A stretch of 64,000 nt of DNA from assembly GCA_021399435.1 (NCBI GenBank), contig JAJTUP010000106.1:62001-126000 (forward strand). Reading direction: 5' to 3'. Made by a program: the position numbers and the translations under genes. The notes under the pieces were generated by a model. That model saw only the letters and a list, made by a program, of their open reading frames with translations, was not told where the DNA came from and did not search any database. Source of the DNA: Diaporthe sp. PMI_573. Taxonomy: Eukaryota; Ascomycota; Sordariomycetes; Diaporthales; Diaporthaceae. Positions 1-9,915 of this stretch are shown one piece after another. Numbering within the stretch: the first letter of the stretch is position 1; the number at the start of each line of letters is the position of its first letter.

Positions 1-212
1 GGGCTTTCTTGTGATCTATTTATCGTCTTTCAATACTACGCGTGACTCGCCCGTGAACAAATATTTTACAGCAGTACCAGTAAGAGCCTGGACATCGTAG
101 GAAATAGATCGGCCTCGTGATGTAGATAAGGAGAATGCAATATGTTGTTAATGCTCAAGATAGTAACATTAAGTGTCCAGCTGCTGCCTGGCCTCGTTAT
201 CAAGCACCAACC

Positions 213-914
213 TCAAGCCTCAGGTGAAAACGGATACGCATAATGCACTTGGTTTCCCTGTGTGAACATGGTCTGCCAGTCGAAACTAATGTGCTGGTTA
301 AAACCACCTCCGAACATGGACATATTGTTCTGACTGTTGTTGGGCGGGTTGGGCTCTATGGGTATAGACACCAGACTATTATGGTTGTATAGCTGCTGTT
401 GCTGCGAGAAAGTGTGCAGGATCGGTGCAAACATTCCCATTTGCTCTTCATCTCTAGTGTCGTCCCTACAAGACTGACATGAAGCTTGATACTGGTTATT
501 CATGTGGTCAAGCTGATTCGCTGTTGGAATTGTTGCACTGAGCACTATATTGTGCTTTCCCGTCGCATTGTGTATGCCGTTCATTATGTGACCATAATGC
601 TTAAGACGCGTAGTTTCGGTGGCAGACTGCTCCGCCTGATTGGTCCGGCCGGAGGTGAAAGACAGTTGGCTGGCTTCTGTGGTGTTGCCCTGACTGCTGC
701 CGTGACGGACGACGCATTTTCTGGAATGACGCTTCAAACTATCACGTCGAGCAAACGCTCTGCCGCAGACTGTACACACGTGCGGTCGTTCTCCGGTGTC
801 TTTCTTTATTAATGAGCTTCTTGGGCCGTCCTTGCATAGGTACGACTCACGCGTGATCATATGACGGTTCAAGTGCTTCGCGGCAACGTAAGTCTTGGTG
901 CACTGAGAACAAGG
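213..914 (-). CDS. C2H2-type zinc-finger protein, 5' end unresolved
   Basis: Probable nuclear DNA-binding protein. A clear finger (CxxC, 12 residues, then RHSRKC, so the last ligand is Cys rather than His) lies near 720-790 just after a TGERP-type linker. A weaker first finger begins CSQC near 900-914, continues to HLNRH, and lacks an obvious final His. The C-terminal 130 residues are Gln/Asn-rich with no domain I recognise. The reading frame stays open to about 914. A plausible 3' splice site (GTGGAAG) lies just upstream, so the true start is probably in an earlier exon that I could not fix; the ATG at 870-872 would cut the first finger. Factor with two adjacent fingers is the likely role; the target is unknown. 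Confidence 0.6.
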   Translation of the reverse strand, partial: PCSQCTKTYVAAKHLNRHMITRESYLCKDGPRSSLIKKDTGERPHVCTVCGRAFARRDSLKRHSRKCVVRHGSSQGNTTEASQLSFTSGRTNQAEQSATETTRLKHYGHIMNGIHNATGKHNIVLSATIPTANQLDHMNNQYQASCQSCRDDTRDEEQMGMFAPILHTFSQQQQLYNHNSLVSIPIEPNPPNNSQNNMSMFGGGFNQHISFDWQTMFTQGNQVHYAYPFSPEA

Positions 915-1689
915 CTTCCACAGATGAGTAATATATCGACACTATAAGAGGCATCAATTAATACGTACAAACCTCCCATCGGCGTCCTTCTCAGGGGCCT
1001 GTGTTTTAAGTGCAGCAGTACCCCGAGCTCGGACGCTGCTTGAGATTCCTCTGCGACCTTTGATTCCGATGTCAAGAGGAGGATGTCCGGTTGCCAGGTG
1101 GGAAATCGAGTGTCGGCGTATCGTAAGATTTGGCGCATACGGTCGCAGAATATGAGGGACACGGCCATCGGGAGGGAGTGCGGGCACGATCGACTGAGAG
1201 TGAATTGTTGACATCGCGGATGGGAGCACAGCAGATGACAGGTACAGTCAGGTAGTGTGAATAGACGAAAGGCAAGTAAGGGAAGGGCAAGCTCTAAAGA
1301 CGAGTGGAATGCGTCTATTTAAAACCCAACCCCACCCGAGGCACAATGCGCTAGGGTAAGTAACACCATATCATGTCGACTTCCAACCTTAATAATTCAT
1401 ATATAATTGTTGTATCTATCAGTCTAAGTTCACCCTTCTTCTCTGGTTCTCGATGACGCAGAAATTTATCGTATGCAACGAGATTTTATTAGATCTCCGA
1501 CGCCCACACCGCCTGTCCACAACAAGTCAAATCAGACGGGGTCAGGCACGTCCTCAGTCCACCCCTCAGCCGAGAAAGTTGATAAATCGGAGTTGCTTGG
1601 GAACATGGCTCCTAAACCAAGACCGAGAATCACTTATTTCTGTGGCGCGATCCAAGGATTTGTAGTCTGTCCACCTATGACTTTCTAAA
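915..1689. other. No supported gene; probable 5' region of the zinc-finger gene
   Basis: Only short overlapping frames without domain signal. Possible upstream exon(s) of the minus-strand zinc-finger gene should lie here, but no splice combination was convincing. A TATTTAAAA-like stretch sits near 1316-1325. Confidence 0.4.
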
Positions 1690-1990
1690 CCTGCAGAAAA
1701 ACCTGCTAATACTATGCCAGATTTATGGACAGCTCTACTATGTCCCGTTCTATTTCCTATCAGTAAAGCTCTACGACCCGTTATGGTCACACTTGTTCCC
1801 GCCTCAATGCTGGCGGGTCTAGTGGTGACATTGACTGCGAATTACCGCTGGCCTATTTGGATCGGTTGGTCCTTGACTACTATCGGCTCCGGGCTTACTC
1901 TCTTGTTCAATGACCACTGTGCACCTTGGCTGTACACCAATATCTTTCTATTAGGCTTTACACTATGTTGCCGTCTAAATTGCGGAAGGC
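1690..1990 (+). pseudogene. MFS transporter fragment, frameshifted
   Basis: Two adjacent frames read like consecutive parts of a fungal major facilitator drug/H+ antiporter. Frame one (about 1711-1775) gives GQLYYVPFYFLSVK, typical of a mid-protein transmembrane segment. Frame two (about 1761-1965) gives PVMVTLVPASMLAGLV and YRWPIWIGWSLTTIGSGLTL, the usual next helices. The change of frame near 1760-1775 and the loss of everything on both sides of about 100 residues show a dead fragment of a roughly 500-residue membrane transporter. Family assignment is from pattern memory of MFS_1 proteins. Confidence 0.65.
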
Positions 1991-2073
1991 CTATGAAAAA
2001 ACCAATAATTTAGAAGAGTCAGAGGTTCAACGAGGAAATTTAAACATAGAGACAAACAGCGAGAAAGGCATAA

Positions 2074-3138
2074 TCACTTTATCGAAATCCTTTCGTGATG
2101 TTGCGGCTTGCTGGTCTTCGCCTCCATAAGACCTCCATACCGAAATAACCGCCGAGCTGGACCTTTTTGGTCATTCTTTAGGGACTTTCCTTTGTTGGAC
2201 CTTTGGTATATATGATACAGATCGACGGTGACGACAGTGCGAACCTCCCCTTTAGATAGCTGGATGTATTCCTCTGCCTTCTTGGCTAATTTCTTACTCG
2301 TGAGGTTAGTCCAGTTGACCTCGATGAGAAATGGCGGTTGGGTCTCTTTTCCGTCCGAAGTACAACTACTGTTGTACAAGGAACCATCTGGACCTTTCCT
2401 GTCTTTTACTCCATCAAATTCTACTGCCGCACCCCCAGGCCTTTGATTTTCTTAGCAGCGTCCCTTAGATCCGAGCAATAGATGTCGTCTGGTATATGTT
2501 GCAACTTTGTTTTGATGAGATCCTCCAAGTGATTCCAAAATAGGGAATGTAATGGGTCCGACGATATGCGAATGGAGAACTCGTTCCAAGAGGTCGAATA
2601 TTCGTATCTAAGTTCCTGTTAGATATTACCTCGGGGATAATTTAGACTCCAAAAAAGCTAGCGCCACCTACCGAAGCGGCTTCTTGGAAGAGTTCCGTAG
2701 CGTTCTGCCCCCGTTTCGTTCAATCTGATCAACTAGGTGATCATACTCGTCTGGGTTGAGTGCCCACTTTCTGAATTCCTCGTCGTGCTCCCTAGTCTTA
2801 TCGCTGCGAATCAGGTTGATGTCTTTAATAATTGTGCTTACCCGGTCCTTTGTGGCTTTGGACACCTTCCGCGTGGCCACCGTGGGTCGATTCATTTTAA
2901 TCTCCCTGGTGCTGGTAGTCCCTTGAGGCCCTGTGGCCCTGGCCACCGAGGAGCGGCTCTTTGGCGTGCCAGACTGTCTTTGGACTGGGGACACACTGGT
3001 ATAATGTTTGCAGGCACCGAGCTTTCGGTAAGGAGCAGGACAGCTCATACTTGTGGTTAAGGTGTCGGCCGAATCGAGGCACTCCTTGATCAACTGCATA
3101 CGCGACCACAATAGGTGTTGATCGCTTGGAAGAAGCAT
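2074..3138 (-). CDS. Fungal hypothetical protein, two exons, frameshifted
   Basis: An ATG at 3136-3138 opens a 155-codon exon. An intron at 2608-2671 (64 nt; GTAGGT, CTAAC branch-like site, TTAG) joins it in phase to an exon starting YEYSTSWNEF. This exon ends at 2074 only if one base is gained in the run of five C at 2432-2436. The predicted product is about 333 residues. The C-terminal part carries FLIEVNWTNL ... AEEYIQLSKGEVRTVVTVDL, a pattern common in ascomycete proteins of unknown function that resembles a nuclease-like core (E-V then a hydrophobic strand); that resemblance is inference. Function unknown. Either a one-base inactivation or a sequencing error in the homopolymer. Confidence 0.5.
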
Positions 3139-3329
3139 CAGAGCGGTATTTGAGGAGCAATAGAAGTTCTGATTATTTGTACACTAACGCTGACTACATG
3201 ACCACTTGGTGCTATTTCCACGATATCAACTTTGCCATTGATGCTACTTCTCTATGTTCTTGAGTGTCGTTCCATCCAGTTTTAAAAGAATTGATGTCGA
3301 GGAGTCCACAGTTCTGCTGCATTAGGAAA

Positions 3330-3854
3330 CTACGAGCTGTCTCCAAAAAAGTCTACTGCGAGCGGATAAGGCTTTCTACACCTGATAGGCCTTGTCGATT
3401 TGGTGTTGGCATTAAGTTTAACAGAAGCTCCTGTTGATGGGGAGCTGGAGCAAATTGGGCTGCCCAGGGTTACCACTGGCAGTTCTTCGTCTGGTTGGCT
3501 ACAGGACGATGAGGCAGATGAGATATACGGAGGGAGACTTGGCTGTTGGCAGGGCAACTTGGCGTTGTGCTTATACGAAGTGGTTGCCCTGTCGGCAACA
3601 GTCTCAAAATGATCGGGCCCTAAACGGTGTGCAGGCCGAAGTTTATTGAGGATAGGAGAGAAATTCTTGTCGGATTCGTAGATGTAGGTCTCGCCGTTAT
3701 ATTCGCACAAAACGGCTATATGACAGCCGGTCAGCTTAGACAGCACGTTTGCTTTCTTCATGACATCCCTACGTCGATTGAGAAAGCCCTTGGCTGGGTT
3801 ACTGAATCCTCTGGTCTTCTTCATCTTATTATCGAAATTCAAATCATAAAACAT
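3330..3854 (-). CDS. MADS-box (SRF-type) transcription factor-like protein
   Basis: 174 residues from an ATG at 3852-3854. Residues 11-70 match the MADS fold: basic start KKTRGF, then FLNRRRDVMKKANVLSKL, then strand-like HIAVLCEYNGETYIYES. MADS proteins bind CArG-like DNA as dimers in the nucleus. The rest is low-complexity Ser/Pro with a conserved-looking tail RKPYPLAVDFF. The usual MGRKKI start is replaced by a divergent N-terminus, so this belongs to the divergent fungal single-MADS group rather than to SRF/Mcm1 or MEF2/Rlm1 proper. A second copy of the tail lies at 15603-15760. Confidence 0.65.
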   Translation of the reverse strand: MFYDLNFDNKMKKTRGFSNPAKGFLNRRRDVMKKANVLSKLTGCHIAVLCEYNGETYIYESDKNFSPILNKLRPAHRLGPDHFETVADRATTSYKHNAKLPCQQPSLPPYISSASSSCSQPDEELPVVTLGSPICSSSPSTGASVKLNANTKSTRPIRCRKPYPLAVDFFGDSS

Positions 3855-4523
3855 AAGAAATTAACAACCGCGTCTAAGTCAACTGGGCATTCGACCTGAA
3901 TTTATTTTATATCCATATTGTTTAGACTTGCCAGAGCATTGTTTACAACCGCTCTTGTTAGCCACCAAAGGTCGGCTTTGGCCCACACAATCGTCGTTTC
4001 ATTGTCTTTGAAACATCGGAGGACCCGTTAATTGGCCCACAGCTATGAGCATTGGAACATGCCCTCATGGTATTTCAGAATTCAAATCTTTAAAAAAAGC
4101 AGACTAAGTTTTAATATGTGATATAATTAAATGAGTTTCCTTGATATGATTTCGAATGTCGAAAACGGGTTTAAGGAAACATCTTTCACTGTGTAGTGTA
4201 ACTATCACTACCCGGCCTGAGTACCGCGCTGCTCAAGTGGACTTAGAGCGATGCACTTTGCTATGTCATGCGCAAGATAAATATTTACTGAGCTATAAAT
4301 ATCTACTGGAAGTATAATCAGCCTCGATGATGCCGGCTCGAACTTGTTATCTGCGAATCGAATCTTGGTATGCGACTTCGTCTTCACCTACGACGGCCGT
4401 CTCAGCTCCCTGTATGCGATCGAGCCACTGGAAGATCGCCGTGAGAGTATCTTGAGGTCACGGCAGCCTAGGAGTGTTCTCACTGGTCTGGACGGACAAA
4501 CGGGGATGCTGCATCGGATGCAT
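3855..4523. other. AT-rich spacer, no gene seen
   Basis: No frame with recognisable domains. It probably contains the promoter of the minus-strand MADS-box gene (starting at 3854). Confidence 0.4.
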
Positions 4524-4583
4524 GCAGAGTCGGTGCAGAGGGTGCAGAGGGTGCAGCGGGTGCCGAGGGTGCCGAGGGTGACG
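4524..4583. repeat. 9-bp minisatellite (GTGCAGAGG / GTGCCGAGG)
   Basis: About six to seven tandem 9-bp units, GTGCAGAGG changing to GTGCCGAGG towards the right. In frame they would read as a Val-Gln-Arg / Val-Pro-Arg repeat, but no gene is supported here. Confidence 0.8.
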
Positions 4584-4586
4584 GGT

Positions 4587-4594
4587 TATATAAA
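4587..4594 (+). promoter_or_regulatory. TATA-box candidate
   Basis: TATATAAA about 130 bp upstream of the ATG at 4727. The match is exact to the TATA consensus; its use is inferred from position only. Confidence 0.35.
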
Positions 4595-4726
4595 CATGGA
4601 CACGGACTGTACTCCTCTGCGAGCTCAGGTACATATCTGGATTTGAATTATCACCTTACAATAAACGCGGTGCTTGGACCACAATACTCACCAAAATTCT
4701 GCTAGTATCAAATTTATACCTCGTCT

Positions 4727-5524
4727 ATGAGTCTACTCAGTAACGAGGTCAAGTCGAGCAAGCCCACAGAAATGAGCTCCTTAAAGTCTACCAACAACGA
4801 CTTCGAGCGAACCAAAAACGAAGACGAGCTCCCCCAAGGCCAGTTTCCTAAATTCAGAAAGCTGCCAGACGAGCTCAGAATAAAGATCTGGAACGAGGCC
4901 TTGCCATCTTACGGGACCTATACAGCCCTCCTGTGCGGGAAAGAGGAGCCAATGCCTCAGCAGCAGTCTGAAACCGCACCCCTGACCTTCCGCGTGGTGT
5001 ACCGACTGGAACCCGTTCCTCACGAGCAACAAGATGAGAAGCTGAGGATGCGCCTTGACACAATGAGAGCGATCCAGCATACAAGCTCGGAGGCGGCGGC
5101 CGAGGTGAAGAGGGCCTTCCCTACGACAATCGACTGTACCCGTGGAAACTTGCGGTTTAACGCTGAGCACGATATTTTATATCTATCTGATCTGCAATGC
5201 CATTTGCGGCTACGCTTTATCGATCGATTCAAGCAATACGATATGGGCGCTATGATTTTCGCGAATGCCCGTCTACGAGGTCCAACTCCTCCGGCGATGA
5301 TGAGATCCCGGCCGGCATGCTCGACGAATCTGACCACTTCTCGGGTGCGGCTTGAAGATCCACGATAGCGAGCTCGTCGATATCGGTACTACGGGTGCCT
5401 GAAGTTTGAGCTGCGTCGGGTGAAGGACGTCAAGCAACACATTAGTCGGAAACACCTAAGCCCAGTGTTTTATTGTCCTCGCTGTTGGCAGACATTTCCT
5501 AGCCACTTGAAAGATGAAGATTAA
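4727..5524 (+). pseudogene. 2EXR-type protein joined to a degenerate zinc-finger tail, frames disrupted
   Basis: An ATG at 4727 opens 213 codons. Residues 40-60 read FPKFRKLPDELRIKIWNEA, the ELR/IW signature of the fungal 2EXR family (F-box-like N-terminus, function unknown). After about 5275 the frame loses sense. A different frame from about 5385 to 5524 reads KFELRRVKDVKQHISRKH ... YCPRCWQTF, which is like the Cys/His tail of another fungal family with a vK.H..R.H and CxxC pattern. Either an intron I could not place joins the two, or this is a decayed chimera. The stop at 5366-5368 and the change of frame favour decay. Confidence 0.55.
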
Positions 5525-5754
5525 AACAAACAATTCCATCAGGAAATCTTAAGGGCACAAGTCGAGATCTAAATCATTCGAATGAGAAAACCCAGAATAT
5601 TCGAATAGTACCTCATTTAAATTGCGTATTGTAAAATCGCACTCTCTGGAAGCTTGATGATGTTTTCGATATAGGGTAGAAGGATTACTGCGACGGTGGG
5701 GCGATCAGGCACTGTTAGGGTCTCTCTGCCAAATTATATGGGCGTCCCTAACTG

Positions 5755-5925
5755 CCCCACTTCTAACCCACCTAATCCACCCACTCCACTCCACGAGATC
5801 GTCTGGTGGATTCGGTGGATTAGCCAATCCACTAGAATTTTGCCAGTGGAGTGGACAGTGGAATCCACGAGTGGATCCACTGCGTGGATTGAGTGGAGTG
5901 GCTTTCAACCCTGCCTTTGGTTGCA
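5755..5925. mobile_element. hAT-like terminal/subterminal repeat cluster (MITE-like)
   Basis: Dense direct and inverted copies of GTGGATT / AATCCAC, ending at 5924 in CAGGGTTGAAAGCC when read on minus. hAT elements commonly start CAGGG and carry such subterminal repeats, and the intact hAT at 41881-44769 uses the same GTGGATTGA-type motif. No matching left terminus was found, so this is a partial or one-ended remnant. Confidence 0.45.
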
Positions 5926-6104
5926 GAAGACTATTGCTGAGCTCAAGTCCAATATCGTGAATATTGTTGAATGTGGATTTCCTATGAGCTGGCTAAACGT
6001 AAGGACCTTTCTGACTCACAGAAGGACTCCTGGTGAGAAAATTGTGTGAGACACCGCAGCGCACTTATCTCTAGGTATACCTCTTGTTTGATCACCTAAA
6101 GACA

Positions 6105-6420
6105 GCAGACTTCAAGATCACGGACCAGGTGATCCTGTCCGCGATCGAAAAGCTCCCACGGAACGTCAATCAGGCATACGAGAGCATACTTAATAGATCA
6201 ACAGAATCGGAAAAGGCTCGCAAGGTCTTGGGCATCATTCTGTTCGAAACTGGTGTGGGCTGATTGTTTCTATCTATCACGGAAAGGTCTATTTTCTTCA
6301 CACGACGGTTAAAGAATTCCTGCATAGAGATGCGTCATCACAGCGTCACGATCAGAAAGGCATCCCAGGATGGCGTAGTTCCATCAACGAATCGTCTGAC
6401 ATTCAATGTAGATCGGAAGG
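6105..6420 (+). pseudogene. NACHT-type NLR fragment (region after the NTPase)
   Basis: One frame gives ILSAIEKLPRNVNQAYESIL followed by NRSTESEKARKVLGII. A later frame gives VYFLHTTVKEFLHRD. Both patterns are typical of the linker between NACHT and ankyrin repeats in fungal STAND receptors (LP..L...Y..IL and the HxTxKEFL block). The stop at about 6258 and the frame change show it is dead. No ATPase core or repeats are present nearby. Confidence 0.6.
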
Positions 6421-6875
6421 TGCCTTGCTCCTGAGAATGGCGCGGGATGAAGTTTTCTGTTGCTCGGTGACATGTTGTGCTTTGAACATTGAGGAGCTGC
6501 TCGCACAGACGGGAGGGGCTCATCTCCAGACACGGTAAACGTCACAAAAAACAGACCTCTCCCGGCCGCGGATAGTATGTCAAAAAAAAATACGTTGAAA
6601 AAGAAGACGGCGCGCCAGAAGAACAACTCACACGGGTTGCGGCGGGGTAAGCACTTCTGCGGCAACACACATATCCCGTCTTGCAGCTATATTTATAAAG
6701 AAAAAAGGAAATTTGACTATGCTGAGAACTACTTGGGACTTCATCACCCCGCCCTTCCGCGATGGCGGCTTCGTGGTGCGCCATGCGGGGACGAATTAAG
6801 GGCTTGCCTTTTTACCGGAAAGCGAATCTATCAAGATAAGGAGGGATACAGTGGTCTCGTCGGGCCCAGTCTTGA
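6421..6875. other. No gene seen
   Basis: Short unrelated frames only. Nothing recognisable upstream of the Skp1-like fragment. Confidence 0.4.
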
Positions 6876-6880
6876 GTAAG

Positions 6881-7042
6881 GACAATGTCGAGTGGTGCAA
6901 ACATCACCAAAACGATCCCCTCCCCTCCCAAGATGACGACAGCGGGTCCCGCACGAAGATTACCGAGATAGATGAGTGGGGCCAGAAGTACATGCAGGTA
7001 GGCCAGGAGATGCTCTTTAAGATAGAAGAGGAAGCAGTGTAA
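6881..7042 (+). pseudogene. Skp1-like fragment (SCF ubiquitin ligase adaptor)
   Basis: The frame reads [20 protein letters not shown] and then [18 protein letters not shown]. This is the middle of fungal Skp1: the end of the BTB/POZ-like fold and the start of the C-terminal helices (EWC.HH..DP, DIDEWD..FM.VDQEMLFEI). Skp1 links cullin to F-box proteins. Only about 50 residues survive; the N-terminal domain and the C-terminal F-box-binding helices are absent, and the frame ends at TAA (7040-7042) soon after the match stops. A duplicated and truncated copy is more likely than the working gene. Confidence 0.7.
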
Positions 7043-8386
7043 AAGATGTACGTAAGAACAAACCTTGGTCCGAAAGAATTCTAGATAGTAAGAAAGGTAT
7101 TAACAAAAGAGAAAAATCGTAAAACACTTGCATCCGTTCCTTATGCAATTGCAATTGCTTACGGTCTGTGTAGCTCTTTTCATGATAGGGGCGTCACCGA
7201 GCAGGCATACTGATCCGCCTCCGAGTTGTTGTCTGAGTGGTCAAGGGTATGCGACAGAGCTGGGATCTGTGGGTGTTGTGTTAGCCTTTCTCTCTTGGGA
7301 TATCGAAAGCGTTTTCTTTTCTCTCTGTGATTATGATGTTGTTGTTGTGATTTTCTTCTTCTCACCGTGGAACATTTTACATCGTTCTTCTTCTTCAACT
7401 CTGAGACGGAGAAGGAGGATAGCGAGGGCCTTAAGGAACAGGCGCAGCAAGATTGCTAGCGTATATACCAGCGTTGGCGCTGCCGAAGGTAGGGAGAATA
7501 GTGGAAACGAGAGGACTGTGTTGATAAACTTGGATGTGGCGCAAGGAACTCACATGATGATTTGAATCGTAGGCCAAGGGGTTTAATTGACCACCAAGCG
7601 TGTAGTCGCAGTAGTTGGATTGATTCGTTCGAGACCTGGGCTGTCGGTAGTATCCATGCGATCGGAACGAGGTAGAGGATTCAAGTTCTGAGTGCCAAGT
7701 TGCTGGTTCACTTGTCGGAAGCTCTCTTGCCTGCACGCTATTGCATTCCCACCATAAGGTTGGCTTCCACACCACCACCGTGATAGCCGCGTTTCATGCT
7801 CGTGTTGACGTCGGCACTCAGCCACGCGGCGGGTTACCGCTCCCACGAGGCGACAACTCGATTGGTCAAGCGTACCGTGCGACATCTGCCACCACAACCT
7901 TGTTCGACCTCATTGCCATCAGGCTGCCCTTTGACGAAGACTTCGTTGACAGCCCCCTCGGCTTGAACAATCCGCAGAGTGGGGGAGATTAACAGGGACG
8001 CCCTGTGTTTGAAGTGATGGATGACTAATCTGACTGCCTCAGGCGCCAGAGCCACCACACCCAAATTTGGGCGCGGAACCCCTTGGCAATTTGGGGGTCC
8101 TCAGGCCTCCCTCGACCAGCGAGACATGACCGGAACAAGATCAATTAAAACACACAGGAGTAAGGCCATCGCGAGAGAAGCGAGCCAATCCACCCTGTTC
8201 ATCCCAATCAGTTGAGCCCGAATCGCCGTGCCTACGAGTAGGATCCACCTGACTTTCCAACGCCCTGAAGTATCGAGACAATCTGGTTGGCTTACATATA
8301 AGCCGATCAATGGTGGGCTATTTTTAAACTAGTGTTGGGCTTATTATTGTCAGCCAAATCCCACAGCTCATTCCCACTTTGTATAA
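7043..8386. other. No recognised gene
   Basis: Open frames on both strands (for example minus 7431-7778 and 7583-7897) overlap each other, have non-ATG starts or no domain signal. I see no feature I can defend. Confidence 0.35.
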
Positions 8387-8387
8387 C

Positions 8388-8572
8388 CTTTTGCACCTTT
8401 TGCACCTTTGCACTGCACCTTTTGCACCTTTTGCACCTTTTGCACCTTTTGCACCTTTTGCACCTTTTGCACCTTTTGCACCTTTTGCACCTTTTGCACC
8501 TTTTGCACCTTTTGCACCTTTTGCACCTTTTGCACCTTTTGCACCTTTTGCACCTTTGCGCACCTTTGCACT
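8388..8572. repeat. 9-bp minisatellite, TTTTGCACC units
   Basis: About 19 tandem units of GCACCTTTT, the central sixteen perfect, with shortened variants (GCACCTTTG, GCACTG) at both edges. Because 9 is a multiple of 3 all frames stay open, giving spurious Lys-Gly-Ala-type or Phe-Ala-Pro-type peptides. Confidence 0.95.
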
Positions 8573-9169
8573 GTTTTTATGAAGGCTATCTCCTGTGGTG
8601 ATTACCATATTGCTGTGCGATAGAGACGGGAGGGTTGTGTCATTGTGCTGAAAAGCCGGGTTGATCCACTGAATAGACGCCGTCGTCGCCCTCGTATTAT
8701 CGCCCGCCTCGCTGCCTAGACTGGTCGTTGTTTCTCAATATACTCACGAGTGTCCCATGGGGGGGGGGGGGACAACAAGAACAGCGCATTACTCACGACC
8801 TTGACATATATCTCAATCGGGTCCAACTTTATCAGTCGCGCAGAGACAAGGCAGTTAATGCAACGAGCAGAGTTATTGACGCGTTGGACCAGCGGATAAA
8901 TAAATTTCAACTTGGATAGGAGAATTATCATGCAATGGTTATCACTAACTACCAAACTACCAACTACTGTCCTTCTATACGTGGGTGGCTGTAATGAGAA
9001 CAGTCGGGTGTTGACCTCGCCACACCAGGGACACGTTGATAACGAGCAGGTATTATTTCGAGATGCTGCGCCGCTGGCGATAACACAGCAGGAGCAGAGC
9101 TGGTCCTTTTGGGAAGACGACGACGGCTACGAAGAACGCATATCGGAACGAGATCAACAAGCTTGATTC
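8573..9169. other. No gene; G homopolymer
   Basis: A run of about a dozen G starts near 8759. No coding signal. Confidence 0.4.
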
Positions 9170-9530
9170 TCTCTCTTGACAGGCCAAGAAAAAAGCGAGG
9201 ACCGCAAAGACGACCGAGAAACAGCGGCTATCCAGCATTCAGCCCATGGGCCGGACGCGAAGACGTCTTAGGCGGCAACACAGCCGCAGCCACTCGAGCG
9301 TCAGCTCCCCACGCATGTCTTCCGCTGCGCGGACTCACACGCATCCATGGCCAATCATTCCCGCCTCTTGGATCGGGCTCCAACCCCACCACCGCGGCAT
9401 GTTTCGGACCGCGAATTGGTTGGTCAGCTGCACGAAGAGCGAGAAACCGACGAAAAAATGGCTGGGATGGGCCCGTCCAATCCAGCGCGACAGACCTCAC
9501 GGCACGCGTGGCGCCGGAACGAAACAATTT
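9170..9530 (+). other. GC-rich, coding-like stretch cut by an LTR-like repeat
   Basis: All three plus frames are open over long parts and base composition is more gene-like than in the flanks, but no domain is recognised. An in-frame ATG at 9347 would give about 60 residues before the sequence enters the repeat starting at 9531. Possibly a truncated gene or the internal part of the retroelement. Confidence 0.25.
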
Positions 9531-9644
9531 TGTCAGATTATCACCCTTTTAGGTATATGGGACGTGTAATTATGGTCCAATTGATGGGGTGGTCACTGTG
9601 TGTATTGTGATGATGTCTTGTCTTGGTTCTCTAGTGCGACCCCT
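9531..9644 (+). repeat. LTR-like repeat, truncated copy
   Basis: Begins TGTCAGATTATCACCC and matches the first ~115 bp of the full 194-bp repeat at 15147-15340 and 62569-62762, but in the opposite orientation. It stops where the LINE begins. Confidence 0.75.
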
Positions 9645-9662
9645 CCCGTTGGATGGATGGAT
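9645..9662. repeat. Candidate LINE target-site duplication, left
   Basis: CCCGTTGGATGGATGGAT, identical to 15109-15126 on the far side of the LINE. Part of it merges with the GGAT tail repeat of the element, so the exact limit is uncertain. Confidence 0.5.
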
Positions 9663-9915
9663 GGATTTTATTTCGCCCGGGGGGACACACCCCAGAGGGC
9701 CGTTGCGCTAAGCTATTTTCGTTTCGTACGGTTCTTCCATAATCACCCGAAGCCCCACAATTTCACTCTACTGACTGGTCCAATCTGATGTATATGCAGT
9801 GACAGGCCTGCTTGAAGGCCAATTTCTCCAAGTGTTCAGCATCCTATCCTCAGCAGCTGAAGCACGGTCTGCCAAAATGAGACTGTATGATGTTAGTAGG
9901 ATTCAATCTGAATAG

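Noticed and set aside
5385..5524. Independent small zinc-finger gene
   Set aside because: No ATG in a sensible position; it reads as the detached tail of a decayed gene.
8324..8623. Several open frames giving Lys-Gly-Ala or Phe-Ala-Pro repeats
   Set aside because: They are by-products of a 9-bp tandem repeat that keeps every frame open; no start context or flanking coding sequence.
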